NCBI RefSeq assembly: GCF_902833225.1
Contig: NZ_CADFEI010000012.1
Span: 62,001-126,000, forward strand
Origin: Burkholderia sp. BCC1644
GTDB taxonomy: Bacteria > Pseudomonadota > Gammaproteobacteria > Burkholderiales > Burkholderiaceae
Reading direction: 5' to 3'
DNA: 64,000 nt
Within the stretch, counting starts at the first letter, position 1, and each line of letters begins with the position of its first letter. The translations under genes were made by a program, and so were the position numbers. The notes beneath the pieces were generated by a model. It saw only the letters and a program-made list of their open reading frames with translations. It ran no database searches and was not told where the DNA came from. Below are positions 39,093 through 47,878 of this stretch, piece after piece.

Positions 39093-39635
39093 TCAGTGCT
39101 GTTCCATCCGCTCCAGCGCCTTGATGTCTTCTTCTGTCGTCATTTCGCAGGCGAGCAGCGTCTTGCCCTCCAGCGCCGGGCCCTGGCGGGCCGACACGAG
39201 GATCAGTGCGCCGCCCGGGCCGCGGACGCTCAGCCGGCGCGAATAGCCGACGGACGATGCGCCCAGCAGGTGACCCTTCTCGGGCGTGAGCTGGTAGCGC
39301 TCGGCGAGCCGGCTGGCGACTTCGCCGTCGACGAGCACGCCGATGCCGGTACTGACGAACACGACGTGCCGGGTCGTGAAGCCGTCGCGGCGGATCGGCT
39401 CCGGCAGCCGATAGACGGCGGCGCCGAGCATCGACTCGTCCGGCTTCGGATCGGCCGCCTTCGCGGTGTTGTAGATCGAGTCCATCAGGTCCGACGTGAA
39501 CGGCGGCTTGCAGAGCGCGGCGTTGAAGATGTCGTAGTGGGCGGGCGGTGCGGCGAGTGCCGCGAGCGGGGCGGCCGCGATGGAAATGACGGCCAGGCCG
39601 AGGGCGGCGCGAAGCCGCGACAGGCGATCGGACAT
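39093..39635 (-). CDS. Periplasmic protein of unknown function
   Basis: I do not recognise this family. The 180-residue precursor has a signal peptide cut near AALA-APP (about residue 28). The mature part starts with FNAALCKPPFTSDLMDSIYNTAK and includes LLGASSVGYSRRLSVRG and a second cysteine in LLACEMTTEEDIKAL, so a disulfide between the two Cys is possible. It is 83 bp after birA in the reverse sense (on the same strand, upstream of birA), so cotranscription is possible but not required. Confidence 0.75.
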   Translation of the reverse strand: MSDRLSRLRAALGLAVISIAAAPLAALAAPPAHYDIFNAALCKPPFTSDLMDSIYNTAKAADPKPDESMLGAAVYRLPEPIRRDGFTTRHVVFVSTGIGVLVDGEVASRLAERYQLTPEKGHLLGASSVGYSRRLSVRGPGGALILVSARQGPALEGKTLLACEMTTEEDIKALERMEQH

Positions 39636-39778
39636 GATGCAGTTCTCTCAGGTTTTTTTGTGAGGCTGCATGTTAAGGCATGGCGGCGCGCATATTGGCT
39701 GGCGCCCCGCGACCGATTCCGGTTCCGGACGATCGATGCGCGGGGCGTCGGGTCAGGCGTGTCCCGGCAGACCTGCCG

Positions 39779-40636
39779 TCACGGCGCGACGACCGGGTGC
39801 TTCAGCGCATGCGCGGTCTCGATCCACTGCGCGTGGAACTCGTCCGCGTCGGGCTTGAGCCCGAGCTCGCCGTTGCGATAGGCCATCGCGAGCGTCTGCA
39901 CGGCTTCCGGCAACTCGCGCCCGGCCGCCCGGCGATACAGCGCCAGCGCACGCGCGTCGTCGCGCGGCACGCCGCTGCCGTCGCGGTACGCATTGGCGAG
40001 CATGAAGTCCGCGGCCGGGATGTCGGCTTGCGACGCGACCTCGAACCAGTGCGCGGCCTGCACCGGATCGGCGGCGATGCCGTAGCCGCTGCGATAGATC
40101 AGCCCGAGGTAATACGCGGCGGCCGGGTCGCCTTGCCCGGCCGCTTCGCCGAGCAGCGCGCGGGCGCGCACGTAATCCTTCGGGATGTCGCCGCTGCCGA
40201 GCAGCATCGCCTTGCCGAGCGCGAGCTGCGCGCGCCGTGCGGCCGGCGCGTCGGCCTTGCTGTCGGCCGTTGCGGCCGTTTCCAGCCAGCCGCGCCCTTC
40301 GTCGCGCAGCCCCGGTTCGTGCGCGTCGACGAGCGCGATGCCGAGCGCCGCCTGCGCGGCGCCCGAGCCGCGGCGCGCGAGCGTGCGCAACTGCGCGAGC
40401 GCGTGCGGCTCGGTGGCCTGCGTGACCATCGCCTGCCACTCGTCGAGCTGCGCGGCGCTCGGCGCGGGGCCGGTGCCGCGCAGGCCGGTCGCGGCGACCA
40501 CGGCCGCGACGGTCACGGCCGCCGCCGCGAGCAGCGCGGCCGGCGGGAGTTTCGCGCGCAGCACGCGCCGCGCGGCGGCGGCGAGGCCGGGTTCGGCCGG
40601 CCGCATCGTCCGGATCGGTTGCATCGCGTGTCTCAT
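39779..40636 (-). CDS. Sel1-like repeat protein, membrane-anchored
   Basis: A 285-residue protein with one membrane helix at about residues 30-52 (LPPAALLAAAAVTVAAVVAATGL) and then four or five Sel1/TPR-like repeats outside: AQAALGIALV.., AQLALGKAMLLGSGDIPKDY, AAYYLGLIYRSGYGIAADPVQ, ADFMLANAYRDGSGVPRDDA. Such repeats mediate protein contacts. Its ATG overlaps the stop of the CpdB-like gene by 4 bp, so the two are coupled and the proteins may work together in the periplasm. Client unknown. Confidence 0.85.
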   Translation of the reverse strand: MRHAMQPIRTMRPAEPGLAAAARRVLRAKLPPAALLAAAAVTVAAVVAATGLRGTGPAPSAAQLDEWQAMVTQATEPHALAQLRTLARRGSGAAQAALGIALVDAHEPGLRDEGRGWLETAATADSKADAPAARRAQLALGKAMLLGSGDIPKDYVRARALLGEAAGQGDPAAAYYLGLIYRSGYGIAADPVQAAHWFEVASQADIPAADFMLANAYRDGSGVPRDDARALALYRRAAGRELPEAVQTLAMAYRNGELGLKPDADEFHAQWIETAHALKHPVVAP

Positions 40637-42702
40637 TGCGTGAGGTCGATCTCGTAGGTGGCGAGGTTCTTGCCCGAGCCGTCGTCGGCCGCGACCTGCG
40701 TGATGCCGGTCAGGCCGGCCGCCGCTGCGTCGCCCAGACGGTTCTGCGCGGACGCGAACTGCACGTGCGCGACCGAGCTCGCGAGCTTCGTGAAGCGCCA
40801 GCTGCGCTGCGCGCCGTCCGCCGCGCGCGTGATCGCGCCGCGTTTCTTGATGAACGAGATCAGCACGTCGCGGTTCGCATCGGGCGACGCGAAGATCGTC
40901 TTGCTGCCGTCGAGGCCCGGGAAGTTGCCGCCGCCGCTCGCGCGGTAGTTGTTGGTCGCGACGATGAACTGCGCGTTCGGATCGATCGGCGCGCCCTTGT
41001 ACGTCAGGTTCTTGATGCGGCTGCCGAGCGGCTGCGTGACGTCGATTTCATACGCGAGATCGGCCGACGTGAACATGTCGAAGTTGTAGCCGGGGAAGGT
41101 GCTGACGAGCGGCTGCACGGTCGCCTTGGTCGGGTCGATCCGGTTGAAGCGCTTCGCGGCCGTCTCGAGCCAGTTCTTCACGTCGGCGCCGCTCACCTTC
41201 ACCGCGTACACGGTGTTCGGATACAGGTACAGGTCGGCCGCGTTGTTGATCGCGAGCGCGCCCGGCGCGACGTCCGTATAGTCGGTGCCGCCGCCGAAGC
41301 CGCTCTTGAACGGCGCGCTGACCGACAGCACCGGCAGCGACGCGTACTGCGGCAGGTTCGCCTGCACGTAGGTCTTCACGTAGTCGGCCTGCGCTTCGTT
41401 GACGATCTGGATCGCGCCCGGATCGCCGACATCCGCGAAGTACGAGTTCATCCGGTAGTCGGTCGAGCCGATCGGCGTCTTCACGTAGTCGATCGTCGCC
41501 TGGTGCTCGGCGGCGATCGCGGCGGAGACCGACGGATCGGCCGCGACGTAGCTCTTGTCGGCGTTCTGGGTCGAGCGCGCCTCGACGGTCGTCTGCGACT
41601 TGTCGACGCTCCACGTCTTGCCGTCGAACTTCAGGCCGAGCTTGATCACGCCGAGGTGCTTGCCCCAGTAGTTGGCCATCACGGTCGGCACGCCGTTGAC
41701 GGTGCCCTTGACCTTGTCGACGCCCGGCAGGTTGAACTGCGACACGGTGCTGTTCGCGTCCGGGAACACCTGGTGCGAGTGGCCGATCAGCATCGCGTCG
41801 ATGCCCGTCACCTTCGACAGCCACCAGCTGCCGTTTTCCATCGTCGGCGAGTACGCGGAATTGTCGAGGCCGCCGTGCGAGATCGCGACGACGAGATCGG
41901 CGCCCTTCGCGCGCATTTCCGGAATGTACTTCTCGGCCGCTTCCTTCAGGCCGGTCGTGTAGACCTTGCCGTCGAGCCAGCGCTTGTCCCAGTTCATGAT
42001 CGCGGGCGGCGTGAAACCGATGATGCCGATCTTCACGGGCGCGCTGACCGTCTTGCCGTCCGGCGTCGTGGCCGTCACGGTGCGGGTCAGGATCGTGTAC
42101 GGCGTGAACAGCGGCGCGTTGGTCTTCGCGCTGATCACGTTCGCGAGCACCTGCGGGAAGTTCGGGCCCGCGCACTTCTTCTGCTGGGCCGGCGCCGGCA
42201 GGCCGTCGATCTCGAACGTGTTGCCGGTCACCTGCGACAGGTACGGCAGCCCGTAGTTGAATTCGTGGTTGCCGATCCCGCCGCCGTCGAATTTCGCGGC
42301 GTTCATCACCTTGTAGATCGCGAGCGTCTGGTCGCAGCCGACCGGCTTCACGAGCGCCTGGTAGTCCGACAGCGCGGTGCCCTGGATCGTGTCGCCGTTG
42401 TCGAGCAGCAGCGTGTTCGGGTACTGCTTGCGCGCCTGGGCGATCAGCGTCGACACGCGCTCGAAACCGAGCGAATTGTCGGCGGCGAGCTTGAAATAGT
42501 CATACGACAGCACGTTGGTGTGCAGGTCGGTCGTCTCGAGCAGCGCGAGCGTGGCCGTCGTGCCGACGGGCGCCTGGGCCTGCGGCTGCGACGGCGGCGT
42601 GGCGGTGACGTCGTCGCCGCCACAGCCGGCGAGCGTGAAGGCGAGGCCGGCGAGCGCGGCGGCGGCCGGTACGTGCCGGCGGGAAAGCGGGGGGAAACGC
42701 AT
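40633..42702 (-). CDS. cpdB: 2',3'-cyclic-nucleotide 2'-phosphodiesterase/3'-nucleotidase, lipoprotein (CpdB-like)
   Basis: A 689-residue 5'-nucleotidase-family enzyme. The N-terminal metallophosphatase has LLETTDLHTNVLSYDY (metal Asp/His, about residue 53), DNGDTIQGT, GIGNHEFNYG and IGHSHQVFP; the C-terminal nucleotide-binding domain carries NNYRASGGGNFPG. It would strip phosphate from cyclic and 3'-nucleotides outside the cytoplasm. The start has a perfect lipobox (FTLAGC, Cys near residue 27), so it is probably membrane-anchored, unlike soluble E. coli CpdB. ATG at 42702 is followed by the basic signal sequence MRFPPLSRR. Confidence 0.93.
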   Translation of the reverse strand: MRFPPLSRRHVPAAAALAGLAFTLAGCGGDDVTATPPSQPQAQAPVGTTATLALLETTDLHTNVLSYDYFKLAADNSLGFERVSTLIAQARKQYPNTLLLDNGDTIQGTALSDYQALVKPVGCDQTLAIYKVMNAAKFDGGGIGNHEFNYGLPYLSQVTGNTFEIDGLPAPAQQKKCAGPNFPQVLANVISAKTNAPLFTPYTILTRTVTATTPDGKTVSAPVKIGIIGFTPPAIMNWDKRWLDGKVYTTGLKEAAEKYIPEMRAKGADLVVAISHGGLDNSAYSPTMENGSWWLSKVTGIDAMLIGHSHQVFPDANSTVSQFNLPGVDKVKGTVNGVPTVMANYWGKHLGVIKLGLKFDGKTWSVDKSQTTVEARSTQNADKSYVAADPSVSAAIAAEHQATIDYVKTPIGSTDYRMNSYFADVGDPGAIQIVNEAQADYVKTYVQANLPQYASLPVLSVSAPFKSGFGGGTDYTDVAPGALAINNAADLYLYPNTVYAVKVSGADVKNWLETAAKRFNRIDPTKATVQPLVSTFPGYNFDMFTSADLAYEIDVTQPLGSRIKNLTYKGAPIDPNAQFIVATNNYRASGGGNFPGLDGSKTIFASPDANRDVLISFIKKRGAITRAADGAQRSWRFTKLASSVAHVQFASAQNRLGDAAAAGLTGITQVAADDGSGKNLATYEIDLTQ

Positions 42703-42873
42703 CGGTTGTCCTGTTCGGTGTTCTGTTTTATGAATCGCGAGGGATGCAGCGAATGGCGGCGCGGGGCGCCGACGGCCTGATGTGCGGCGCGTGAGAGTAT
42801 CGAAAGGAAACGTGACGGAAGAATGAAAGGTCGCGAAGCAGGCAACGTCCTGCCGGCGCGGCCCCGGCGCCCT

Positions 42874-42942
42874 GGCTGCGCGCCCCGTGCCGGGCGCCCC
42901 CGGCTGCACGCCCCGGGCTGCGCCCCGGGCTGCGTGCCCCGA
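42874..42942. repeat. Four imperfect copies of a 13-15 bp GC-rich repeat
   Basis: Units beginning GGCTGC and ending in CCCCG start at 42874, 42902, 42916 and 42928 (for example GGCTGCACGCCCCGG). They lie in the divergent gap between the cpdB-like gene and the Mla-type operon. Confidence 0.6.
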
Positions 42943-42977
42943 CGAAAATCCTCACGTCGCGGCTTCGGGCGGTTCGC

Positions 42978-42983
42978 TACAAT
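42978..42983 (+). promoter_or_regulatory. Probable -10 of the Mla-type operon
   Basis: TACAAT, with a poor -35 (CGTCGC) 17 bp upstream. Transcription would begin near 42990 and give a 27-nt leader before the TTG start at 43017, which supports that start. Confidence 0.45.
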
Positions 42984-43016
42984 GGCCGCTGTCATCCTTT
43001 TGCAAACAACCTGCCC

Positions 43017-44141
43017 TTGGACTTCGAGACTCCTCCCGGCCTGTCGGTCGACGCCGGCGGTCAGGGCCAGACGGTGCGCCTGTACGGCCAGTGGACCGCG
43101 CTCGCGCTTGCGCGCAATCGCGGCGCCGTGGCGCGCCGCGTCGCGAGCATCGCCACCGGGCGCGTGAGCGATTGGGATCTGTCCGGCATCGAGCGGCTCG
43201 ACCACGTCGGCGGCCAGGCGCTGTGGCGCGTGTGGGGCCGCAAGCTGCCGGCCGGCGTCGAGCTGAGCGCCACGCAGCGCACGATCTTCGAGCGCATCGA
43301 ACGGCTCGACAGCGAGCGCGAGGCGCCGGAACGCGTCGTGCGCTTCGATCCCGTCACGCGGCTCGGCCAGGCGATCTTCGCGTTCGGCGAGCACCTGCAG
43401 GGCGGCATCGCGATGTTCGGTCTCGTGATCCTCGATGCGCTGTCGGTGCTGCGCCGCCCGAAGACGATGCCGTGGAAGGAAACCTCGGCGAACATCTACA
43501 GCGCCGGCGCGCAGGCGCTGCCGATCACCGCGCTCGTCGCGTTCCTGATCGGCATCGTGCTCAGCTACCTGTCCGCGCAGCAGTTGCAGATGTTCGGCGC
43601 GAACCGCTACATCGTGAACATCCTCGGGTTGTCGGTGATCCGCGAGCTCGGCCCGGTGCTGTCGGCGATCCTCGTCGCGGGCCGCTCGGGCTCGGCGATC
43701 ACCGCGCAGATCGGCGTGATGCGCGTGACCGAGGAGCTCGACGCGATGCGCGTGATGGGCATCCCGCACGGGCTGCGGCTGATCCTGCCGCGCGTGCTCG
43801 CGCTCGGCGTTGCCATGCCGCTGCTCGTGATGTGGACCAACATCATCGCGCTGACGGGCGGCGCCCTTGCCGCGAAGCTCGTGCTCGGGATCGACGTCAA
43901 TTATTTCGTGCGCTCGCTGCCGGGCGTCGTGCCGATCGCGAACCTGTACATCGGCGTCGGCAAGGGCGTCGTGTTCGGCATGCTGATCGCGCTGGTCGCG
44001 TGCCATTTCGGCTTCCGGATCAAGGCGAACTCGCAGAGCCTCGGCGAAGGCACGACGACGTCGGTCGTGTCGTCGATCACGGTCGTGATCCTCGCCGACG
44101 CGGTGTTCGCGATCCTGTTCCAGAACGTGGGGCTCGGATGA
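43017..44141 (+). CDS. MlaE-type ABC lipid-transport permease with N-terminal STAS-like domain
   Basis: Inner-membrane permease of an MCE lipid transporter. Residues 1-110 form a STAS-like domain (VSDWDLSGIERLDHVGGQALWR); from about residue 135 come the MlaE/YrbE permease helices with IRELGPVLSAILVAGRSGSAI and MRVTEELDAMRVMGI, the coupling region. Length 374. There is no ATG in frame before the domain; TTG at 43017 is the best start. The stop overlaps the ATG of the ATPase gene. With the next three genes it makes a full importer/exporter of phospholipids between the membranes. Confidence 0.92.
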   Translation: MDFETPPGLSVDAGGQGQTVRLYGQWTALALARNRGAVARRVASIATGRVSDWDLSGIERLDHVGGQALWRVWGRKLPAGVELSATQRTIFERIERLDSEREAPERVVRFDPVTRLGQAIFAFGEHLQGGIAMFGLVILDALSVLRRPKTMPWKETSANIYSAGAQALPITALVAFLIGIVLSYLSAQQLQMFGANRYIVNILGLSVIRELGPVLSAILVAGRSGSAITAQIGVMRVTEELDAMRVMGIPHGLRLILPRVLALGVAMPLLVMWTNIIALTGGALAAKLVLGIDVNYFVRSLPGVVPIANLYIGVGKGVVFGMLIALVACHFGFRIKANSQSLGEGTTTSVVSSITVVILADAVFAILFQNVGLG

Positions 44142-45052
44142 ACGCATCGAACGAAACGTCCGCGCATGCGGCGGCCGCCGGCGCCGGTTCGGTCGGCACG
44201 CAGCCGGCCGGGGAGGCCGATGCCGGCGATCTCGTGATCGAGGTGCGCAACCTGACCAAGCGCTACGGGCGCAACATCATTCACCAGAAGCTCGACTTCG
44301 ACGTGCGGCGCGGCGAGATCGTGGCGATCGTCGGCGGCTCGGGCTCCGGCAAGACCACGCTCGTGCGGCAGATCCTCGGCCTCGAGCGGCCGACGTCGGG
44401 CACGATCAAGGTGTTCGGCGAGGATACCGCGACGATCGACGACGCGAGCGCGCGGATGATGCGCACGCGCTCGGGGATGCTGTTCCAGCAGGGTGCGCTG
44501 TTCTCGTCGATGACGGTGTTCGACAACGTCGCGCAGCCGCTGCGCGAGCTTGGCCGCGTGCCGCCGGACCTGCTGCACGACATCGTGATGCTGAAGCTCG
44601 AGATGGTCGGCCTGCCGTGCAAGCACGCGTCGAAGATGCCGGCCGCGCTGTCGGGCGGGATGGTGAAGCGGGTCGGCATCGCGCGCGCGATCGCGCTCGA
44701 GCCCGAGCTGCTGTTCCTCGACGAGCCGACGGCCGGGCTCGACCCGCAGGCGTCGGACGAATTCGTCGAGCTGATCGCGACGCTGCACCGCACGCTCGGG
44801 CTGACCGTCGTGATGGTGACGCACGACCTCGACACGATGGTCGCGCTGTCGACGCGTGTCGCGGTGCTGGCCGACCGCAAGGTGCTGGTCGCGGCGCCGG
44901 TCGAGGAGGCCGCGAACGTCGACCACCCTTTCATCCACGAATATTTCCTGGGGCTGCGCGGGCGCCGCGCGTTGCAGGCGCTGCCGCCCGAACGGCGCGC
45001 GAAGCTGCCGAAGGCGGCCCTCGAACCGGCGCTGTCGAGCGTCGAGCTGTAG
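44138..45052 (+). CDS. MlaF-type ABC transporter ATPase
   Basis: A 304-residue ATPase for the MCE transporter. After an Ala-rich start (about 30 residues) come Walker A GGSGSGKTTL, Q-loop LFQQGALFSSMTVFDNV, signature LSGGMVKRVGIARA and Walker B LLFLDEPTAGLD, then the H-loop VTHDLD. The LFSSMTVF and MVKR features are typical of MlaF rather than of importers for small solutes. ATG overlaps the permease stop (ATGA); the MCE gene follows after 18 bp. Confidence 0.93.
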   Translation: MNASNETSAHAAAAGAGSVGTQPAGEADAGDLVIEVRNLTKRYGRNIIHQKLDFDVRRGEIVAIVGGSGSGKTTLVRQILGLERPTSGTIKVFGEDTATIDDASARMMRTRSGMLFQQGALFSSMTVFDNVAQPLRELGRVPPDLLHDIVMLKLEMVGLPCKHASKMPAALSGGMVKRVGIARAIALEPELLFLDEPTAGLDPQASDEFVELIATLHRTLGLTVVMVTHDLDTMVALSTRVAVLADRKVLVAAPVEEAANVDHPFIHEYFLGLRGRRALQALPPERRAKLPKAALEPALSSVEL

Positions 45053-45070
45053 GAACGAAGGAATCCGCGA

Positions 45071-46000
45071 ATGGAAAACAAATCACATGCGTTCTGGGCC
45101 GGCCTGTTCACGATCGCGCTGACGCTCGCGATCGCGGGCACCGTGTTCTGGTTCAACGTCGACCGCACCGTGCGCGTGCCGTACGACCTGCTCGCGCGCA
45201 CCAACGTGACGGGGCTGTTCCCGGACGCGGCCGTGCGCTTTCGCGGCCTCGATGTCGGCAAGGTGCAGTCGATCGGCTTCGATCGCACGCATCCGGGCCA
45301 GATCCGGATCCGGATCCTCGTCGATCACGACGCGCCGATCACGCAGTCGACCTACGGCAGCCTCGGCTTCCAGGGCGTGACGGGTATCGCGTTCGTGCAG
45401 CTCGAGGATACGGGGCGCGACCTGGCGCCGCTGCCGTCGTCGTCGAAGTCGATTGCGCAGATCCCGATGCGGCCGAGCCTGTTCGACCAGATCCAGGAGC
45501 GCGGCGACGTGCTGCTGCGGCAGCTCGAACTGGCGGCCAAGAGCGCGAATGCGCTGATGTCGCCCGAGATGCGCGAGCAGTTGCGTGCGACGGCCGAGAG
45601 CCTGCAGCACGCGGCCGACGGCGCGACGACGCTGACGAAGCAGCTCGGCCCGGCAGTCACCGCGCTGCCGGAAACGATGCACGAGGTGAACCGCGCGATG
45701 GCGTCGGCGAACACGCTGCTGCAGCCGAACGGGCCGCTCGTGTCGAACCTGAACAAGGCCGGCACGGCCGCCGAGCAGGTCGGCGTCGCGCTGAACGACC
45801 TGAACGCGCGCGTGCAGTACGACACGCTGCCGCGCTTCAATACGCTGGCCGGCAGCGTCGGCGACGCGTCGCGACAATTGAAGGACGTGGCCGGTGAACT
45901 CGGCCGCAACCCGCGCAGTCTGTTGTTCGGTTCGCCCGGCGCGGCGCCGGGGCCCGGCGAAGCGGGCTTCGTCTGGCCCGGTGCGACGGCCGGGAAGTGA
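45071..46000 (+). CDS. MCE family (MlaD-like) lipid-binding protein
   Basis: A 309-residue protein with an N-terminal membrane anchor at about residues 8-28 (FWAGLFTIALTLAIAGTVFWF), then the MCE domain (about 36-120: VRFRGLDVGKVQSIGFD, GVTGIAFVQLED), then a long helical region (about 135-280) rich in Ala, Leu and Gln that could form the tube seen in longer MCE proteins. A single MCE domain places it with MlaD rather than PqiB or YebT. It is the periplasmic lipid carrier of the operon. Confidence 0.92.
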   Translation: MENKSHAFWAGLFTIALTLAIAGTVFWFNVDRTVRVPYDLLARTNVTGLFPDAAVRFRGLDVGKVQSIGFDRTHPGQIRIRILVDHDAPITQSTYGSLGFQGVTGIAFVQLEDTGRDLAPLPSSSKSIAQIPMRPSLFDQIQERGDVLLRQLELAAKSANALMSPEMREQLRATAESLQHAADGATTLTKQLGPAVTALPETMHEVNRAMASANTLLQPNGPLVSNLNKAGTAAEQVGVALNDLNARVQYDTLPRFNTLAGSVGDASRQLKDVAGELGRNPRSLLFGSPGAAPGPGEAGFVWPGATAGK

Positions 46001-46083
46001 AGCGCAAACCCATCGATCGTCCGGCCGGAAACGGCCGGGTCATGACGCCCATCGAAACCGGAAACATCATGCAGGAACACGCC

Positions 46084-46707
46084 ATGCCACGAATCCTTGA
46101 CCGCGCGCTGCGTCCCGCCGCGGCCGCGCTCGCCGTGCTGACGCTCGCGCTGGCGGCCGGCTGCGCCGGCAACAGCGCGGTGCTGTCGAATGTCCGCTAC
46201 GACCTCGGGCCGGCCGCATCGGTCGTGACGGCCGGTTCGGGCCCCGCGCTGAAGGTGCTCGACGTCGCCGCGCCCGACGCGCTCGACTCGGACAAGTTCG
46301 CGTACCGCCTCGCGTACGCGGACGTGCAGCACGTGGCCGTCTATCGCGACAGCCGCTGGACCGCGCCGCCCGCGCAACTGCTGACGCAGCGGCTGCGCGG
46401 CGCGCTGTCGTCGCGCGGCGCGGTGCTCGAAGGGTCCGACGGCGTGCGCGCGCCGACCCTCAAGGTCGACCTGAACGAATTCGAGCAGGTGTTCGACGGG
46501 CAGTCGCAGAGCCACGGCGCGGTTACCGCGCGTGCGACGCTGACGCTCGACGGCAAGGTGCTCGGCCAGCGCACGTTCGTCGCGCGCGCCCCGTCGAGCA
46601 CGCCGGACGCGGCCGGCGGCGCACGCGCGCTCGCGACCGCGAGCGACGAGCTCGTGTCGCAGATCGCGGCATGGGTCGGCATGCAGGCATACGCGGGCAC
46701 CCCGTGA
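46084..46707 (+). CDS. ABC-type transport auxiliary lipoprotein (PqiC/LptE-like component)
   Basis: A 207-residue lipoprotein: signal with lipobox LALAAGC (Cys near 27), then the ABC-transport auxiliary fold (YDLGPA near residue 40, FAYRLAYADVQHVAVYRDSRWTAPPAQLL). Family members pair with MCE proteins, as PqiC does with PqiB, at the outer membrane. I chose ATG 46084 because AGGAA lies 7 bp upstream and the signal peptide follows at once; in-frame starts at 46069 and GTG 45997 (overlapping the MCE stop) are alternatives. Last gene of the operon. Confidence 0.88.
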   Translation: MPRILDRALRPAAAALAVLTLALAAGCAGNSAVLSNVRYDLGPAASVVTAGSGPALKVLDVAAPDALDSDKFAYRLAYADVQHVAVYRDSRWTAPPAQLLTQRLRGALSSRGAVLEGSDGVRAPTLKVDLNEFEQVFDGQSQSHGAVTARATLTLDGKVLGQRTFVARAPSSTPDAAGGARALATASDELVSQIAAWVGMQAYAGTP

Positions 46708-46726
46708 CGCACGCCGCGCAGCCGCG

Positions 46727-47878
46727 ATGAACGCGGCCGGCACGCATCGCGCATCGCCGCTCGCGCGGCAGGCCTTCGCCGCTTACGCGGCGCTCATCGT
46801 CTACGCGTCGCTGTATCCGTTCGAAGGCTGGGTGTCGCTCGGCATCGGGCCGTTCGACTACCTGTTCGCGCCGATGCAGCGCTACGTGACCGCATTCGAC
46901 GTGGTCACGAACGTGCTCGGCTATCTGCCGTTCGGCGCGCTCGGCGTGCTTGCACTGCACCCGCGCTGGCGGGGCGTGGCCGCGACGCTGATCGCGGGCG
47001 GGCTCGGCGTGCTGCTGTCGGGCTCGATGGAAGCGCTGCAGACCTACCTGCCGACGCGTGTCGCGTCGAATCTCGATCTTGGCGCCAACGCGCTCGGCGC
47101 GCTGCTGGGCGCGGCGCTCGTCGCGCCGGCCACGGGCGCGCTGCTCGACCGCGGCGCGCTGCGCCGGCTGCGTTTCGCGTGGTTCGAGGCCGACGGCGCG
47201 ACGCCGCTGCTGCTGGCCGCGCTGTGGCCGTTCGCGATCCTGTTTCCGTCGCCGTTCCTGTTCGGCATCGGCGACTGGCCGGCCGCGCTGTGGGAGCGCG
47301 CCGACGCGTCGATGCAGGACACGCTGCTCGCGTGGCTGCCGGCTGCCTGGCGCGTGAGCGAATGGCCCGAGCGGGTCGACGGCTGGTTGTCCGATTCCGC
47401 GTGGGAGGCCACGCTCGGCGGGCTGATGCTGTTCGCCGCGCTGGCGATCGCGTCGCTCGCGATGCGGCCGCGCGCGCCGCGCATCCGGCTGCTGATCGCG
47501 CTGGTGACCGCCGCGCTGGTGCTGAAGGCTGCCGCGACGTTCATGCAGTCGGCCACCGGCCTCGTCGTCGTGTGGGCGACGCCCGGCGCGCGGCTCGGCA
47601 TCGAGCTCGGCTTCGCCGCGGCGCTCGTTGCGCTGCGCGTGCCGCAGACGTGGCGCGCGACGCTCGCGGCGCTCGCACTGCTGGCCGGTGTGGCGCTCGT
47701 GAACCTGCTGCCGGTCAATCCGTTCTTCGACTTCACGCTGTCGGGCTGGCGGCAGGGACGCTACGTGCACTTCAACAGCATCGCGCGCTGGCTCGCGTGG
47801 ATCTGGCCCTATGCGGCGCTGATCTGGCTCGGCCAGCGCGTCGAGCACGCGTGGCTGCCGGCTGCACTGCGCCGCTGA
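46727..47878 (+). CDS. VanZ-like integral membrane protein
   Basis: A 383-residue multi-pass protein with about 8-9 membrane helices. The first half is a VanZ domain (YASLYPFEGW, DVVTNVLGYLPFG, SMEALQTYLPTR, NLDLGANALGALLGA), the conserved block of VanZ proteins; the second half adds more helices and ends in RYVHFNSIARWLAWIWPYAAL. VanZ gives low-level teicoplanin resistance in enterococci, but the role in Gram-negatives is unknown. It follows the Mla-type operon by 19 bp and could be in the same transcript. Confidence 0.88.
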   Translation: MNAAGTHRASPLARQAFAAYAALIVYASLYPFEGWVSLGIGPFDYLFAPMQRYVTAFDVVTNVLGYLPFGALGVLALHPRWRGVAATLIAGGLGVLLSGSMEALQTYLPTRVASNLDLGANALGALLGAALVAPATGALLDRGALRRLRFAWFEADGATPLLLAALWPFAILFPSPFLFGIGDWPAALWERADASMQDTLLAWLPAAWRVSEWPERVDGWLSDSAWEATLGGLMLFAALAIASLAMRPRAPRIRLLIALVTAALVLKAAATFMQSATGLVVVWATPGARLGIELGFAAALVALRVPQTWRATLAALALLAGVALVNLLPVNPFFDFTLSGWRQGRYVHFNSIARWLAWIWPYAALIWLGQRVEHAWLPAALRR

